From Maylandia zebra (taxonomy: Eukaryota > Chordata > Actinopteri > Cichliformes > Cichlidae), in NCBI RefSeq assembly GCF_041146795.1, contig NC_135177.1, positions 23,596,560-23,660,559 of the forward strand: 64,000 nucleotides of DNA, given 5' to 3'. The translations under genes and the position numbers were made by a program. This document shows, in pieces, positions 38,201-49,385 of the stretch (its first letter is position 1; each line of letters starts with the position of its first letter). Below the pieces are notes generated by a model. That model had not been told where the DNA came from and did no database searches. It saw only the letters and a list, made by a program, of their open reading frames with translations.

Positions 38201-41200
38201 GTTTTGAGCCACCCTTAATTTCTTTACATTTTGCAAGGAAACTGGGTAGTAGTCTTCAGGAATAGTTCTCCAGGCATATTGAAGGACCTTCAAGGCTCTT
38301 CTTTAGATGACAGCTGCCTTTTCTTCTGTTCTCTGTCAAGATGATCCCATGCACCCCTTCAATAATGTTGTGGCCCGGGCTCTGGTGAGGCCAATGTGTA
38401 TGTTTGGGACCATGGTCATGTTGAAAAATGAAGGTATTGCCAATTAGACACTTTCCAGATCGTATGACATGGTGGATCAAAATCTTGTGGTACTTTTCTG
38501 GGTTCATATTTCCATCCATTTTTTTAAAAAAAAAGGTCCCCGAAACCACTGAGTGACATCCAGTGGGGTAGTTCAAGACTTCTGCACAGAAAATAAGCCT
38601 CCTTTGAGTGACATTTACCTTGGCAGTCGATTCTTTGTGATCCAGCAGTCTGAGCTGCATTAGAACAGGCACGTCTTTAGGCTCTGGTACTGGTTCACTG
38701 GAGTCCTACAGTAATTAACAATATTTTTACCGGAGTATTGCTTGTATAGTGATCTGCACAGTAAATATCCATATTGTGCAAAAAAAAGTCTTGAATGAAA
38801 GCCAGACATTATTTTATTTTATTTTTTTTATTGGTATAGTTACTATTTTCATTGTTTTAGTATTTTAACTATATAGACTCAATAACAGCAACAGGAAGCT
38901 TTTTATTCCACTGTTTCCTATTTATTCTCTATAGCACGTCACTATTTATTTGTATATAGAAATGTGGTTCTACTACCTGTGTGTTTGCTAGTGGCAGGCT
39001 CCAGCCATGTAACTGCCGCTTTCCCAGAGTTCCCCAAATCTGGGAGCGAATTTCTCTGTAGATTTCCCTCTTCCTGACACGTGGTGAAAGAGCAGCAGGA
39101 GAAGCAGACCTAGACAAAATGATTCTGGCATTTATCAGCTTCACATTAAATATGTTTTATTTTTTTAAGTGAAATACATAGAGCCACGGTAGGACAAAGA
39201 GCCTTCACTGTTAGTATCTTGCATTTCATTTACTTAATAATTTGGAAAGTGGAAAGAAGTACCCGAGGCCGGTGCAAGAGTTTGGACACTCCTGTTTCAG
39301 TACTTAGTGACCTCTCCTGTGGCCGAGGCAAACACTTGTTGTATATAAATAGAAAGTGTCTATTTATGATTTTCATCCAATGTTTCCAGCTTATCGCTTA
39401 AAATTCTGAGATATTCTTAGGCTGTCTTGTGAAGCGTGCTTATGAATTTCCCACAGATATAAAGGGAACGGATAATTTTTCATGTCTGATTCTTATTTCA
39501 CTTGCATTAGCAAGTAGCTGAACCCCAACCGTGAATGAAAAATATTTATTGACAATGAGGTAATCAGCTAGGCCAGACTCTGTAGTTCAGAGAAGACCTC
39601 ACTCAGATCCAATCTCTATTTTTCTCACTTGCATTTTGTCTAAATCTTTGCACACAACTGCTGAAAAACACATAAGCAGGAGTAACTTATTAAGAGACAG
39701 ATGCTTACTCAGCCTGAGTTCGACTGATGGTTGGTGGTTGTGGAGAGCCCAGAGCAGTGCGAGTGAGTGATGGGGAAGGTCGCAGAGCTGATATGGAAGC
39801 AGGAGGTGAAACTAATGGTTCCTTGGACCGGCCAAAGAAGCGGTTGAATCTTTAATTGAAGAAAAAATGAACAATTCTAAGTATTTTAACCATGAACAAA
39901 TATACACTTCTTAATTTCAGCCCACCTAATGCCAGGTGCATTTAGTAACACCACAACACCAAAACATTTGTCCCTCTCCTGCATTTTAACTGACGCCTTT
40001 TCACTTTTATGTAATGGTTCTCATCTCGTGTTGTTTTCTGCACTTCTTGGCAACTGCTAGCTGAATGCTCAGCCAATGTGACTGCACAGCTGCAATGATG
40101 ATCCTGGACTAACACTGTTATGAAGATGTCAGCTCAGATATCAGATCATGCGGCTTGCACCACCCACCTCTGTTTGGGTTATAAGAGCTTCAACATCATC
40201 TTAAGGTACAGGAGGATGGGTGTGTAACAAGTCGTAAATTATTTTCAAAGACAGATTTACTTACTTTCTCCAAACACTTGACCTTCTTTCTTCTGAAAAT
40301 CTCTCCTCCTTTGTTGCTCTAAAGAAAAAGTAATAGATGAGGTTGGAGGCAAAGATTTGAGCCACTGATGTTACACGAGTTGTTGTAATCACACAACAGA
40401 TTCTCAAATGTAACAATTTTTTAAATCTTCAAGAAGGGCACAAAAGTTACCTGAGTGTCTGACTGCGTCTAACCGCCTCCTGCAGTTCAAACAGACGCTG
40501 CTTATACTGGTTCTTCTCCATGACCACACGAGCCATTTCAGAACGGGAAAAGTTACGCATGGATGCTGGCTGAGACACCTGAAGGGGAAAATAAATTAAT
40601 CCATCAAACCATCTATGAGCAGCTAGAAAGGCAGTGAAGACTACACCTACAGATAGTACATCACAGCTTACATCAGAATCCTCAGACTGACAAGTTTCCA
40701 GTTCTTTCCGAAGTCTGTAAAATAAAGGGCGAGATTATTGTCAGAACGTGTATGTAATAACAACAATGAACAGGTTATTTATTGAACAGCTGAATGATCC
40801 TCTTCACCTCTTAGTTTCCTCCTCCTTCTCCTTCACCCGCCCCTCCAATCGGGAGAGTGTTTCCCGAAGAGTTTCCACTTCCAGTTTAAGAGCTGACCGC
40901 TCATCTGTCAGCTCCACTACCCGAGATATCAAAGTCTTACGAGCAGTTTCAACCAATTCACTGAGAAAAAGGAAGTATAGCATCAGATATAAAACAGAAT
41001 TATGGTGGAAAAGAAAAACAGTGGTTAATCATATTAGATAATACAAAGCTTTCTGTTGGTATTTGGCGAAGTAAGAAATCCAAGTGTTTGGAAACTCCCC
41101 ATGTCCTCAACAAATCACAATAGACTAGTCATAGAAAATAAACTGAGGACTCACTGGGTGACTTTCAGTTCCTCATACTGAGAAAGAATCTCCTCAGACT

Positions 41201-44200
41201 GGTCTACGCTGCCTAAAAACACACACAAAAAATTAAACTGCGTGAATGCACATGCAAACAGACAAGTACTGAAATTAATACATTTCTAACCTGTATTAAG
41301 GACTATTTAACCTGCATTCATGTTTAAGAAGAAATCAGGACATGAGATTTTGTAGAATAGGAAAAGGGGAAGTAAAACTTTGTAAAACACATACTTGAAC
41401 TTAATATAAGTAGAGTATAAATAGTCTCCCAACAGAGCCTGATTATTTTTGGATACCAACTTTCTGTCACTTCTTTTGCCTCGGATCACTTTGTGTTTCA
41501 AAGAAGCAGCAAAGATTCTATGTTTGTGACATTTATTTCTTTAAAACTCAAAAAAGCAACTCAGGAATGCAGATCTTAACAAAAAAAACAAACTTGCATT
41601 TACCTCTGACACTGGCCCCTCGGTCTACACTCTCCACATAATCGCGGCTCAGCTCAGACAGTTCAGAGAATACAGAGTCAGTGTTGCGGAGCTCCCACTC
41701 TATACTATCCTCGTCCTCTACCTCCTCTCCCTCATCCTTTTTGTCCGCCTCTTCTCCTTTTTCTTCTTCTACATTGCTCTGCCCCAACTCATTCATCTCG
41801 TCCTTGAAGCTGGTCTCCAGCTCACCTTTTAAAGGTTCTTCAGTGTCAGGTTTAACTGGGGTGCTGAAAAATTTGGAGGTGGTTGATACAATATGTGTGC
41901 GTGCAGATGAATTCAAGTAAATGTTGGCTTAGTTAATAAATATAAAGCTGAAATAAATCAGTTAATGCTTTCAGGTTAGTACCTTGCATTTACACAGCCA
42001 TTAAAATGTGCCAACTCAGGAGTGGAGTTTATGATGTCAATGACAAACTGATTTGTGGAAGGCTTTGCAGCTCTATCGACCTGTTTTTCTTTCTTGGCCA
42101 TGAGATCTTCCAAACAGGGGGGACCAGACTTTGAATGTGGTCTTTTAATCATCTGTAAAAGAAAAAAAACAAAACAAAACAGAACACGTAAGCTACATCT
42201 TTGGCAAAATCTCGAATTAGAAATTTGGAAGATGGTCATTTTAGGTGCAAAGCCATTTACCTTTTCAGTAACACTGGGTTCTGGCAAGACCTGATGTGAC
42301 GGAAAGTCAGCATTCCTGGAACGCACATGATTCCTAAACGCAACAACTCAGTTTATGCTTTTTTAAATCCTCTTATTTTTCACCATGTTCTTGCAACGGT
42401 GTTTCTAAAATATATCCTGTGACTTTAAAAAAAAAAAAATTTCTAGTTAATAATCTTTTACTAATCACTTTCCACAAATATTGCATTTAACAACAATAAA
42501 GGTAGAGAATTTGCGAGTATCTTGCCAAATGCAACTAAAAAGCTGAAGTTAACGCTACAAAGTAGCTTCAGGTTTTCATTTTCAGTCACATGTGGTATAC
42601 ACTGTACTTGATATCCCTTTCAAACAAAGAAATACCACCAACCTGCTGTCAGAAATGCCAGAAGCATTCAACATTTAGTTTAATATTACAACAGGCTGAG
42701 AGTTTTTCATTTTGCGCATGGCTACAACACGATTCACAATAAGGCTGCTGCTACTTAAAGTCTTCCTGTGTGATACTTTATGCAGAATAGCAAATGTGTT
42801 TTAGCATAATGTTGAAAAGAACCTTAAAGGAGAATCTCTTTCAGACTCCTTCCTCTTTTCCAAAAGTTCCCGATATGTCAGGGCCAACTAAAAAAAAAGA
42901 AAAGAAAAGAACATCAGCTACATGTAAGAAACCTGACGACTTAAGAATAAGACAGTGGTTACTGAGCATACGCATGGAGGTTAACCAAAAATATCTGACC
43001 TTGTTGTGGGTATTTCTCAGTGCGCTCAGTTCTCTACTGAGATTTGCCTTCTGTTCCTCCAAGGCCACCACTGCAAGAAAACAGAAGGCATGTAAGAACA
43101 GAATACAGTCTAGACACCTAAAACTAGACTTGAGTTGCTCTTTGGCATTTATTCCTGATACACACCAGTAAGCCACAACTTTTAAACCACTGACATTTGA
43201 AGTGAAAATTGTGCTCTGTGGGAAAACTTTGCACCTTCACATTTATTTTTGTGTAATGTGATTTATTTCAGGGCAATGTCCTCTACTAAAGAAATTGTCT
43301 CGAAATGGCTAGAGAAACACAGAAAGAAGGGACTGATGTGGCCTTTAAACCTCCCAAATCCTGAATACAAGCCTATTCCATTGTGCAAACCATATTCAAA
43401 TGTCCATCAATCCACCTTCTTTAGTTTATCCAATTCAGAGTCATAAGGGGGAGGGGGTGCAGCCTATTCCTTCTGTCATGGGGTGAGAGGCAAGATAAAC
43501 CCTGTATAAGTCACCAGTCTGTCACAGGGGTCACATATAGAGACAAACAACTATTCAAACACCTACGGGCAATTTCAAATCAGCATTTAAGCTAACATGC
43601 GTATCTTTGGACTGTGGGAGGAACCCAGAACACCTGGAGAGAATCCACAGAGTCACAGGAAGAACTTGCAGGCTGCACCACCATGTCACCCCTGGATGGC
43701 AAACCCACACAATCTGCTGCCAACCTCATTGTGCGTGACTCTTTGTACACAGCAAAGACAGGATAAACTCAAAAGAAAAAACAGAAATGAAACCAAACAA
43801 CTAAACGTCCTGGAGAAAACTGTGCATGAGAGCCCCACAAACCCGATTAACATGTTAAAATTATAACCCCCGAGTAGTCATTACTGCATTGTTACTGCAT
43901 GAATCTAAGACTTTATTTTGATCTCAATACGCCTGTACAGTTGTGCTGCTGTCATGTTGACAGTATCTGTCCACAGACATATGAACACCAGCTAAAAATC
44001 CTCAAATTGCCTTTGCAGTAGCTTCTACTGCAGTAGAGGTTTCCAGAAACATATTTTATCAACAGAGACCGACGTACAGGGTCAAAACAATACCAGTGAC
44101 ATTACTGTTGCTGGTAAATATTCAAATACGCACACTGATCAGCTTGTTGTCTTGCTTTCTTCTCTAGATCTCTCTCTCGCCGTTCTCGCTCCTTTTCCCT

Positions 44201-44738
44201 GCCCCTCATGGCTCTCCTCTCCTGTTCAATTTGGTCATCCAACTCAAGATACCTCTTAAGAAAAGAAAAAGACTTGAACAGTGAAATGCCTGCTTTTACA
44301 ATAAAACCTGCAATAGCACACCTTCACAGTATCATGACTCACCTCTTGACTTTCTTTCCTCAGTGTTTTCTCTGCATGATATCGCTCGAGCAGCTCTTCT
44401 CGTTCAGCTTTCTCCCTCTCAGCCTCTTCCTCCCTGTCTCTCAGCTGTGCTTTGCAGCTGGCCAGGCCCTCCAGTACCCACACAAATATGGGTACCAGAG
44501 ACTCCACCACGCTTTCACCATGGATCTCAATAACAGTCTGTGATAGAGTAAAGCAGCAGAGAGAGAAAACAGGTATCTGTGACCACATGTAAATAATATT
44601 TCCACCCAGATCAACATAACATATTGTTCTCATTCTTACCTGTAATTCTGAATACAGCTTTCCTGCCTCTTCACTCACAATGTTTGGGTCCGGCTCCACC
44701 TCCCCGGTCCCACAAAGCACTCTCTCACTGTACTCCAT
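35250..44738 (-). CDS. JIP3/JIP4-family scaffold protein, divergent third paralog
   Basis: Twenty-seven coding exons on the minus strand, phases closing to 991 aa: 44738-44640, 44537-44343, 44254-44134, 43070-43000, 42887-42823, 42333-42261, 42152-41983, 41863-41604, 41212-41155, 40960-40808, 40714-40672, 40578-40451, 40318-40265, 39849-39709, 39109-38977, 38705-38619, 38122-38075, 37930-37789, 37625-37583, 37448-37368, 37260-37193, 37074-36926, 36828-36657, 35987-35874, 35782-35684, 35564-35475 and 35368-35250. Residues about 15-160 form the RH1 domain and coiled coil ([33 protein letters not shown]). [12 protein letters not shown] matches the JIP DIIDSTPELD block. A Glu/Asp-rich stretch (about 265-350) is followed by a second coiled coil (about 352-436). 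RH2 has [20 protein letters not shown] (about 446-465). The C-terminal WD40-like propeller (about 630-960) keeps [26 protein letters not shown] and [13 protein letters not shown], ending SHMIIW. JIP3/4 link kinesin/dynein and ARF6/RAB cargo and scaffold JNK. At 991 aa this protein is well short of the roughly 1,300 aa of JIP3/4, and no RPxSLNVF-type JNK-docking motif is seen. The exon 42887-42823 donor (GTTCTT) is weak. The start is the first ATG in frame after the acceptor at 44780. Confidence 0.88.
36125..36310. mobile_element. Possible DNA-transposon fragment
   Basis: In a JIP-like intron. Phrases such as TTTGGTGTGACCACCTTATA resemble the terminal part of a fish Tc1-like family. The match is short and I cannot define borders. 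Confidence 0.3.
38185..38600 (-). mobile_element. Tc1-like transposon remnant with transposase codons
   Basis: Lies in a JIP-like intron, beginning within about 20-60 bases of the donor of exon 38705-38619. On the minus strand it reads [15 protein letters not shown], then [15 protein letters not shown] (the transposase QDNDPKHT block, with the catalytic Asp retained as HDHGPKHT), then [11 protein letters not shown] (WPPQSPDLNPIE block, with the Asp and Pro changed). The segment between the two blocks is deleted. Its terminal end (CAGTGCTGTGCAAAAGTTTT at about 38189-38208) is typical of the family. The remnant is inactive. It is in the same orientation and frame as the host exon. Confidence 0.8.
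43398..43740. repeat. Dispersed teleost repeat
   Basis: In a JIP-like intron. It contains the very common fish repeat phrases TCATGGGGTGAGAGGCAAG, CACCAGTCTGTCACAGGGGT, TCTTTGGACTGTGGGAGGAA and ACACCTGGAGAGAATCCACA in their usual order. I recognise the repeat but cannot place it firmly in a LINE or SINE class. Confidence 0.7.
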
Positions 44739-45938
44739 CAGCCAAAGATTTTTTTCTTTTTTTTCGCTACCTCTGCTGCAACACAGTTGCCAAAAGCTCA
44801 AAACCAAAAGCAAACAGATCTGTGAGTCGATGGTGTGTTACAGTTTCTCACTAACAACTCGTTTGTCTAGGTTCTTAACCTTTCTCCCAACACTAGCACC
44901 TCCCATTCTCCACATGTTCATTCATACAGCAGCATCCTCGAAGACTTCACTTTCTATAGAGGTTTATCTGATGTCTGGAGGTGTTTTAGAGTCCATCCTG
45001 CAGAAAAAAGGAAGGAAAAGGTCATGTCACTTTCTTTAGAGATGATTTAACTGGAAGTGCACTGTCAGCTGTTTTGGCCATTTTCCCTTTTCAGCATTAC
45101 TATAACCTTGGAAGTGACACAACACAATCATTTGGTTTTCTTGTATTCCGGTATGATTCTTTGAACTTTTTTGAGACCATGAAGCAGGCTATTAGGTTTT
45201 GATCAATTAAATATTAAAAGAAATAAGAAAAGGAAGCTATTTCCTGGTTTTGGTGTATTTTCTATTTTTAAACGCTTTGTTTTGCACTTTTACTCAGCTA
45301 AAACGTCTGCTTTCACACCAAATAAATTGATCTTAATCTATAATAGTTTCCCCAGTAGTTCAACCTTGGGATCAATAATAATTAAAAAAAAAACCCTTAT
45401 AAATCACAACTAAACTATAGATACCTAATGTGATGTTGTCCGTTTCCTTGGTTTTCCAGGCTATAGCACAAGACACAACTATGTTCTGTGAACTAGCAAA
45501 TAGAGCGAAGAATCACATACTTCATATTTGACTTTAAAGTCGAGTTGTGTGCTTCAAACTGCTGACATTTCACCTCAGTACGGTGAGGCTTTCTGTTAAT
45601 TATTTATATGGATCTAATGAGGATAATACCATAGCATGCAGACCAAGTGACCTCCTGTGTGTGTGTTTTTAAAAGCTCCACAAATAGCACCAACTAAGCA
45701 AACATGACAGACTATGACAGCGATAGGTTTTATTATTCGACTCCTTACTCTAATTATTAATACTCTCGGTAAGCATTACTAGACCTAACAGACTCGAATC
45801 GGCATACTGTATAAATAAGTAAGAAGCCTGACAGTGGACACCTTGAGAGTTCGTTAGCAGTAGGTTCACAAAGTTGAAATCTAGCCAAAAATAAAGCCGT
45901 GTTTCTTCAGTTGTTCGGCTGCCGTTTTACAAACTTAC

Positions 45939-46010
45939 CTTAGCGCCTGACTTCCTCACAACTTTCATTTTACTGCCCCAAAATAAGGAAACTCCAGCCG
46001 TCTTTTTCTT
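45939..46010 (-). other. Putative 5' exon of the JIP-like gene
   Basis: A strong minus-strand donor (AAG|GTAAGTTT) lies at 45939/45938. The exon would contain an ATG in good context (AGTAAAATGA). When spliced to the acceptor at 44780 that frame ends after about 12 codons, so it would be a short upstream ORF before the main start at 44738. The 5' limit is unknown. Confidence 0.35.
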
Positions 46011-48950
46011 CGGGACGATATCAATTACACATAAACGAGTTTAAAGAAGGGGGTGTTGCTCGAATTTGACGTGCGCAGACATGTCCTCAGATTGACCAAT
46101 GCGAGCGCTGTAACTGTTTGCTCTAACCAATGGACGGTTAAATGGGCGGGACATTGTTAGTTTTGTTTTCGAGAGGAGGAAAAAAAACGGTTTCCTGAAA
46201 CTTGAGCGACGACACGTGACCAAGGAGTTTGCAGCGGACTGTCAGGTGATCTGAGGAAAGCACGTTCGAATCCGAAACCTGTCGAAATACCTTACATTCC
46301 TGAGAACAGCTCAATCTCTTTTCCCATGTTGCCACAAGTGGTTGGAACAGTTTACCGCAATGTTTGTGAGCGAATCATTAAAATAAAAACATTACAGATG
46401 TGATGTCAAATTAAAAAGTCGAAAGAGATGAAGTGTCTTTAAGGGATATTTGTGCAGGGATCTCTTTCCTAGTGAGATGGGGAAAAACAATCATGCAAAC
46501 GTGTTTAATATTACACCGACGAAACTAAAGTAAAACTACTGCAAACTTGCAAAAGCTAGAATTGTCTTAGGATAAAGTACAGTTAGTTTTCCTTCCACTA
46601 GATGGCGATATTCTAAAAAAAAAAAAGACAAAAAAAGAATAATAATTCAAATACTTAATATTTAAGGAAAATGTGCTTAACCTGAATGTATATCAATCGG
46701 GTACAGTTAATTGGACTCGATTTTATTAAATGTAACTTTAAACATTGTTCTTGTGTAACAAAACTAAAGGGAAAATGAAGGTAAATCAGTTAAGTCAGTA
46801 TTTTGGGCAGTATTGGTCCCTCAGTACATTTCATGTTCATTGTATGTGGTTAGAGCTTTGTTATGTTTGTTTGTTTTGCTGTTTTTGTTTTCTCACAACT
46901 TTTTTACATTTGCTTTTACAAGCATAAAAGAACATTACACTTCCTCAGTGTCAATGAAAATAAGCTACGGAAACAAAAACAAAGCCTTTCGGAGTTTTGT
47001 CCTTCCTTTTTTTATTTTTGTAAAGTGTTATACTATACCTGGATGATCATGAATCCTATCTGCAGGATGTCCATCATGCAGCTACCTTCACTTTAAAATG
47101 CCTGCTCCATGAACCTTAACAGGTAAATGATATTTTACAAGGTAAATTCAGCAAAAAATTAACAATACATTTAAACTCTCACGTTAGACAGTCACAGAAA
47201 CCTAATATCCGAAGTCCTGTCCCTCTTTTTGTCAGAAGATAGTCAGAGTGTTACTATACAAACATTTTTAATTGTGCTAGCCTCCTAGCTAGCTCTACAG
47301 GATTAAAATAATTAGTTGAATAATTCATCAAATTGCAAATTTTAGAGTTGACTAAAACAAAATGACTATGTGACTTTGTGTTCCATGAAATTCCCACGAT
47401 ATGGTCATTTTCTTTGACTAAATAAAATATTGATAAAAACAACCTGAATTGCATTGTTGGATATCAAGTATTTCATTGCTTTTGTTTATTTTTTAATGTT
47501 ATTTGTGATATTAAATTAATTTTCTAAACTTTGTTTTGCACTTTATTAAGTTAGCTTAACTGTCCCTGTCTAGCTAACTTCTGTGGGTCTTACTGGTGAT
47601 ATAGTTTCTCTTTCACTTTTTTTTTCCTTTTCAGGTCAGTGAGCAGCAAAGACATATGGGCACATCACATGAGAAGCACAGGTCTGAAATATAACATTTA
47701 TTTTGTACTTTATTTATTCTCGTTACAGTAGCCAAAACATTAAACATAACCTACAACAAAAAATTACAAATCAAGCAGGAAAGCTCAATAAAATCAAATA
47801 TGATCTGACCAAAAATACAAAATAAAGGACCCCAGTGAACACAAATCTTAGAAAAATAATATACAATTTAAAATTATATTTAGTATTTTATTGTCACACA
47901 CACTCCTGAGACTCCCAAAAAAGAATTAACAACTTTTTTTCTGTGTATTAGTAACTCCAGTGCTTTTTATAGTCTACCTTACTTCTGTTGGTCTGCACTT
48001 TTATGAATCATGCTCACTGTGATTTGTAAATTTGTCTGGTTACTAGTAACTTTAACTAAACCCTCAAATGACATTTGTGGTGCTTAAAGTTAAAAAAAAA
48101 AATCATAAAAGGCAAAATACTAAGGATAATGTAGCTCAGGATAATCCCCATATCTGATCCTAAAAGATACGTAGACAGGAAGGTCTCTGTTATCCCAGCA
48201 ACATTGTGAAAGGCTTTGGGTTATCCTCACTAACCAGTGTTTCTATAAAGATGTCGTCCTGCTGAGTTTTTAATATCAAGTTTGGGTGCAAATACAAAAC
48301 CTAAAAGGTATCTGCATGCATGGGACCCACTAGGTTAAAATGAGCAATGTCCTGTATTCTGTTGTAATAAAACCCTGTCTCTCTCTTCCTTTTTTTGATT
48401 CTCTCACATTTTACCCAGTCCAATTATTGCATTCTGTTTATGCTCTGTGCACACATTACAAGCTGCAGGAGTGAAAAAAAAAACCCATTACAAGGAAAAT
48501 AATTAGTGGGATTAAACATTTATATTCATAATTTTAATTAAGTGTAAGTAGCACAATGTGCATAATGTAGTCGAATAGTGTTACATTATTGGCTTATTAT
48601 TATTAATGTGACATGAACCACTGCTCAAGACGAAACTCATTTTCACTGCTTTTTTTTTAGATTTACAAAGCAACAAGTCATAAGCATAAGCAATAACATA
48701 TGTTGATCATTAAGAAGAACTTTGCCAGCCTACACGGCTCAATTAGAATACAAAACTACAATATTAGTGTGTAAAATTTTAATGACTGTAAGTTGAAATA
48801 AAATGCCTCAAAACTGAATAACTGCATTTCTACATTATTTAGATTAAAGATACCTAATAAGTAGTGGTACAGAGTTGGGTTGGAATGGTGATAATTTATT
48901 TCTAAAAGATCAGAGATCTTTTTTCCTTAATGTCTGTCATTAAACACTGT
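46011..48950. other. Intergenic spacer between the JIP-like and TMEM100-like genes
   Basis: Its left end should hold the JIP-like promoter. The rest is AT-rich, and its right end is the 3' flank of the TMEM100-like gene. No coding homology, RNA gene or classifiable repeat was recognised. Confidence 0.4.
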
Positions 48951-49385
48951 TTATACTGTGACTTTTTTTATTACCCTACCACTCTCTACAAGAACTTCTT
49001 TCCCATGCTGTCTCACTTCTTTTGTCATCTGTCTTTTTCTCTTGGTTAGGAGGTGAATTGTTGCCACACCCACCACCACCACAAAACTGAGGGCCAGTAT
49101 CACAAGCCCCAGTCCCAGCAAATGAGAGGTTCCCCCTTTATAGAAGTTCAGCTGGTCCCACAGCCCCACAGCCAGGCAGCTGAAGCCGATGAGAGTTCCC
49201 CAAAATCCAAAAGCTAGCATGCAGGATCCACAAGACAGTTCAACGCCTCCAGTAACCACAGTGACGCCCGCCACTGACACAACTCCTCCTGGTAAGGTCA
49301 CGGTTTCCGATTTAGACCCGTATCTCACAGTAGAGGTGACATCTGATAAAGTTGAAGGATCAAGGGTTTCCATTTTGGACGCCAT
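48951..49385 (-). CDS. TMEM100-like two-pass membrane protein
   Basis: Single-exon ORF of 144 aa starting MASKMETLDP. It has a polar N-terminus, two hydrophobic helices (about 54-76 and 87-113), a basic stop-transfer stretch TKRKRQM and a charged tail ending KKVTV. The block VTGGVELSCGSCMLAF just before helix 1 resembles the TGGTELSCYRC block of TMEM100. The length (144 against about 134 aa), the single coding exon and the two-helix topology also agree. TMEM100 acts downstream of BMP9/ALK1 in endothelium and couples TRPA1 and TRPV1 in sensory neurons; whether this divergent relative does so is unknown. The loop between the helices (WDQLNFYKGGTSH) differs from TMEM100. It could instead belong to another small two-pass family. 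The reading frame itself is secure. Confidence 0.65.
   Translation of the reverse strand: MASKMETLDPSTLSDVTSTVRYGSKSETVTLPGGVVSVAGVTVVTGGVELSCGSCMLAFGFWGTLIGFSCLAVGLWDQLNFYKGGTSHLLGLGLVILALSFVVVVGVATIHLLTKRKRQMTKEVRQHGKEVLVESGRVIKKVTV

Noticed and set aside
41681-41920. Serine-rich plus-strand frame
   Set aside because: It is the antisense of the Glu-rich exon 41863-41604 of the JIP-like gene.
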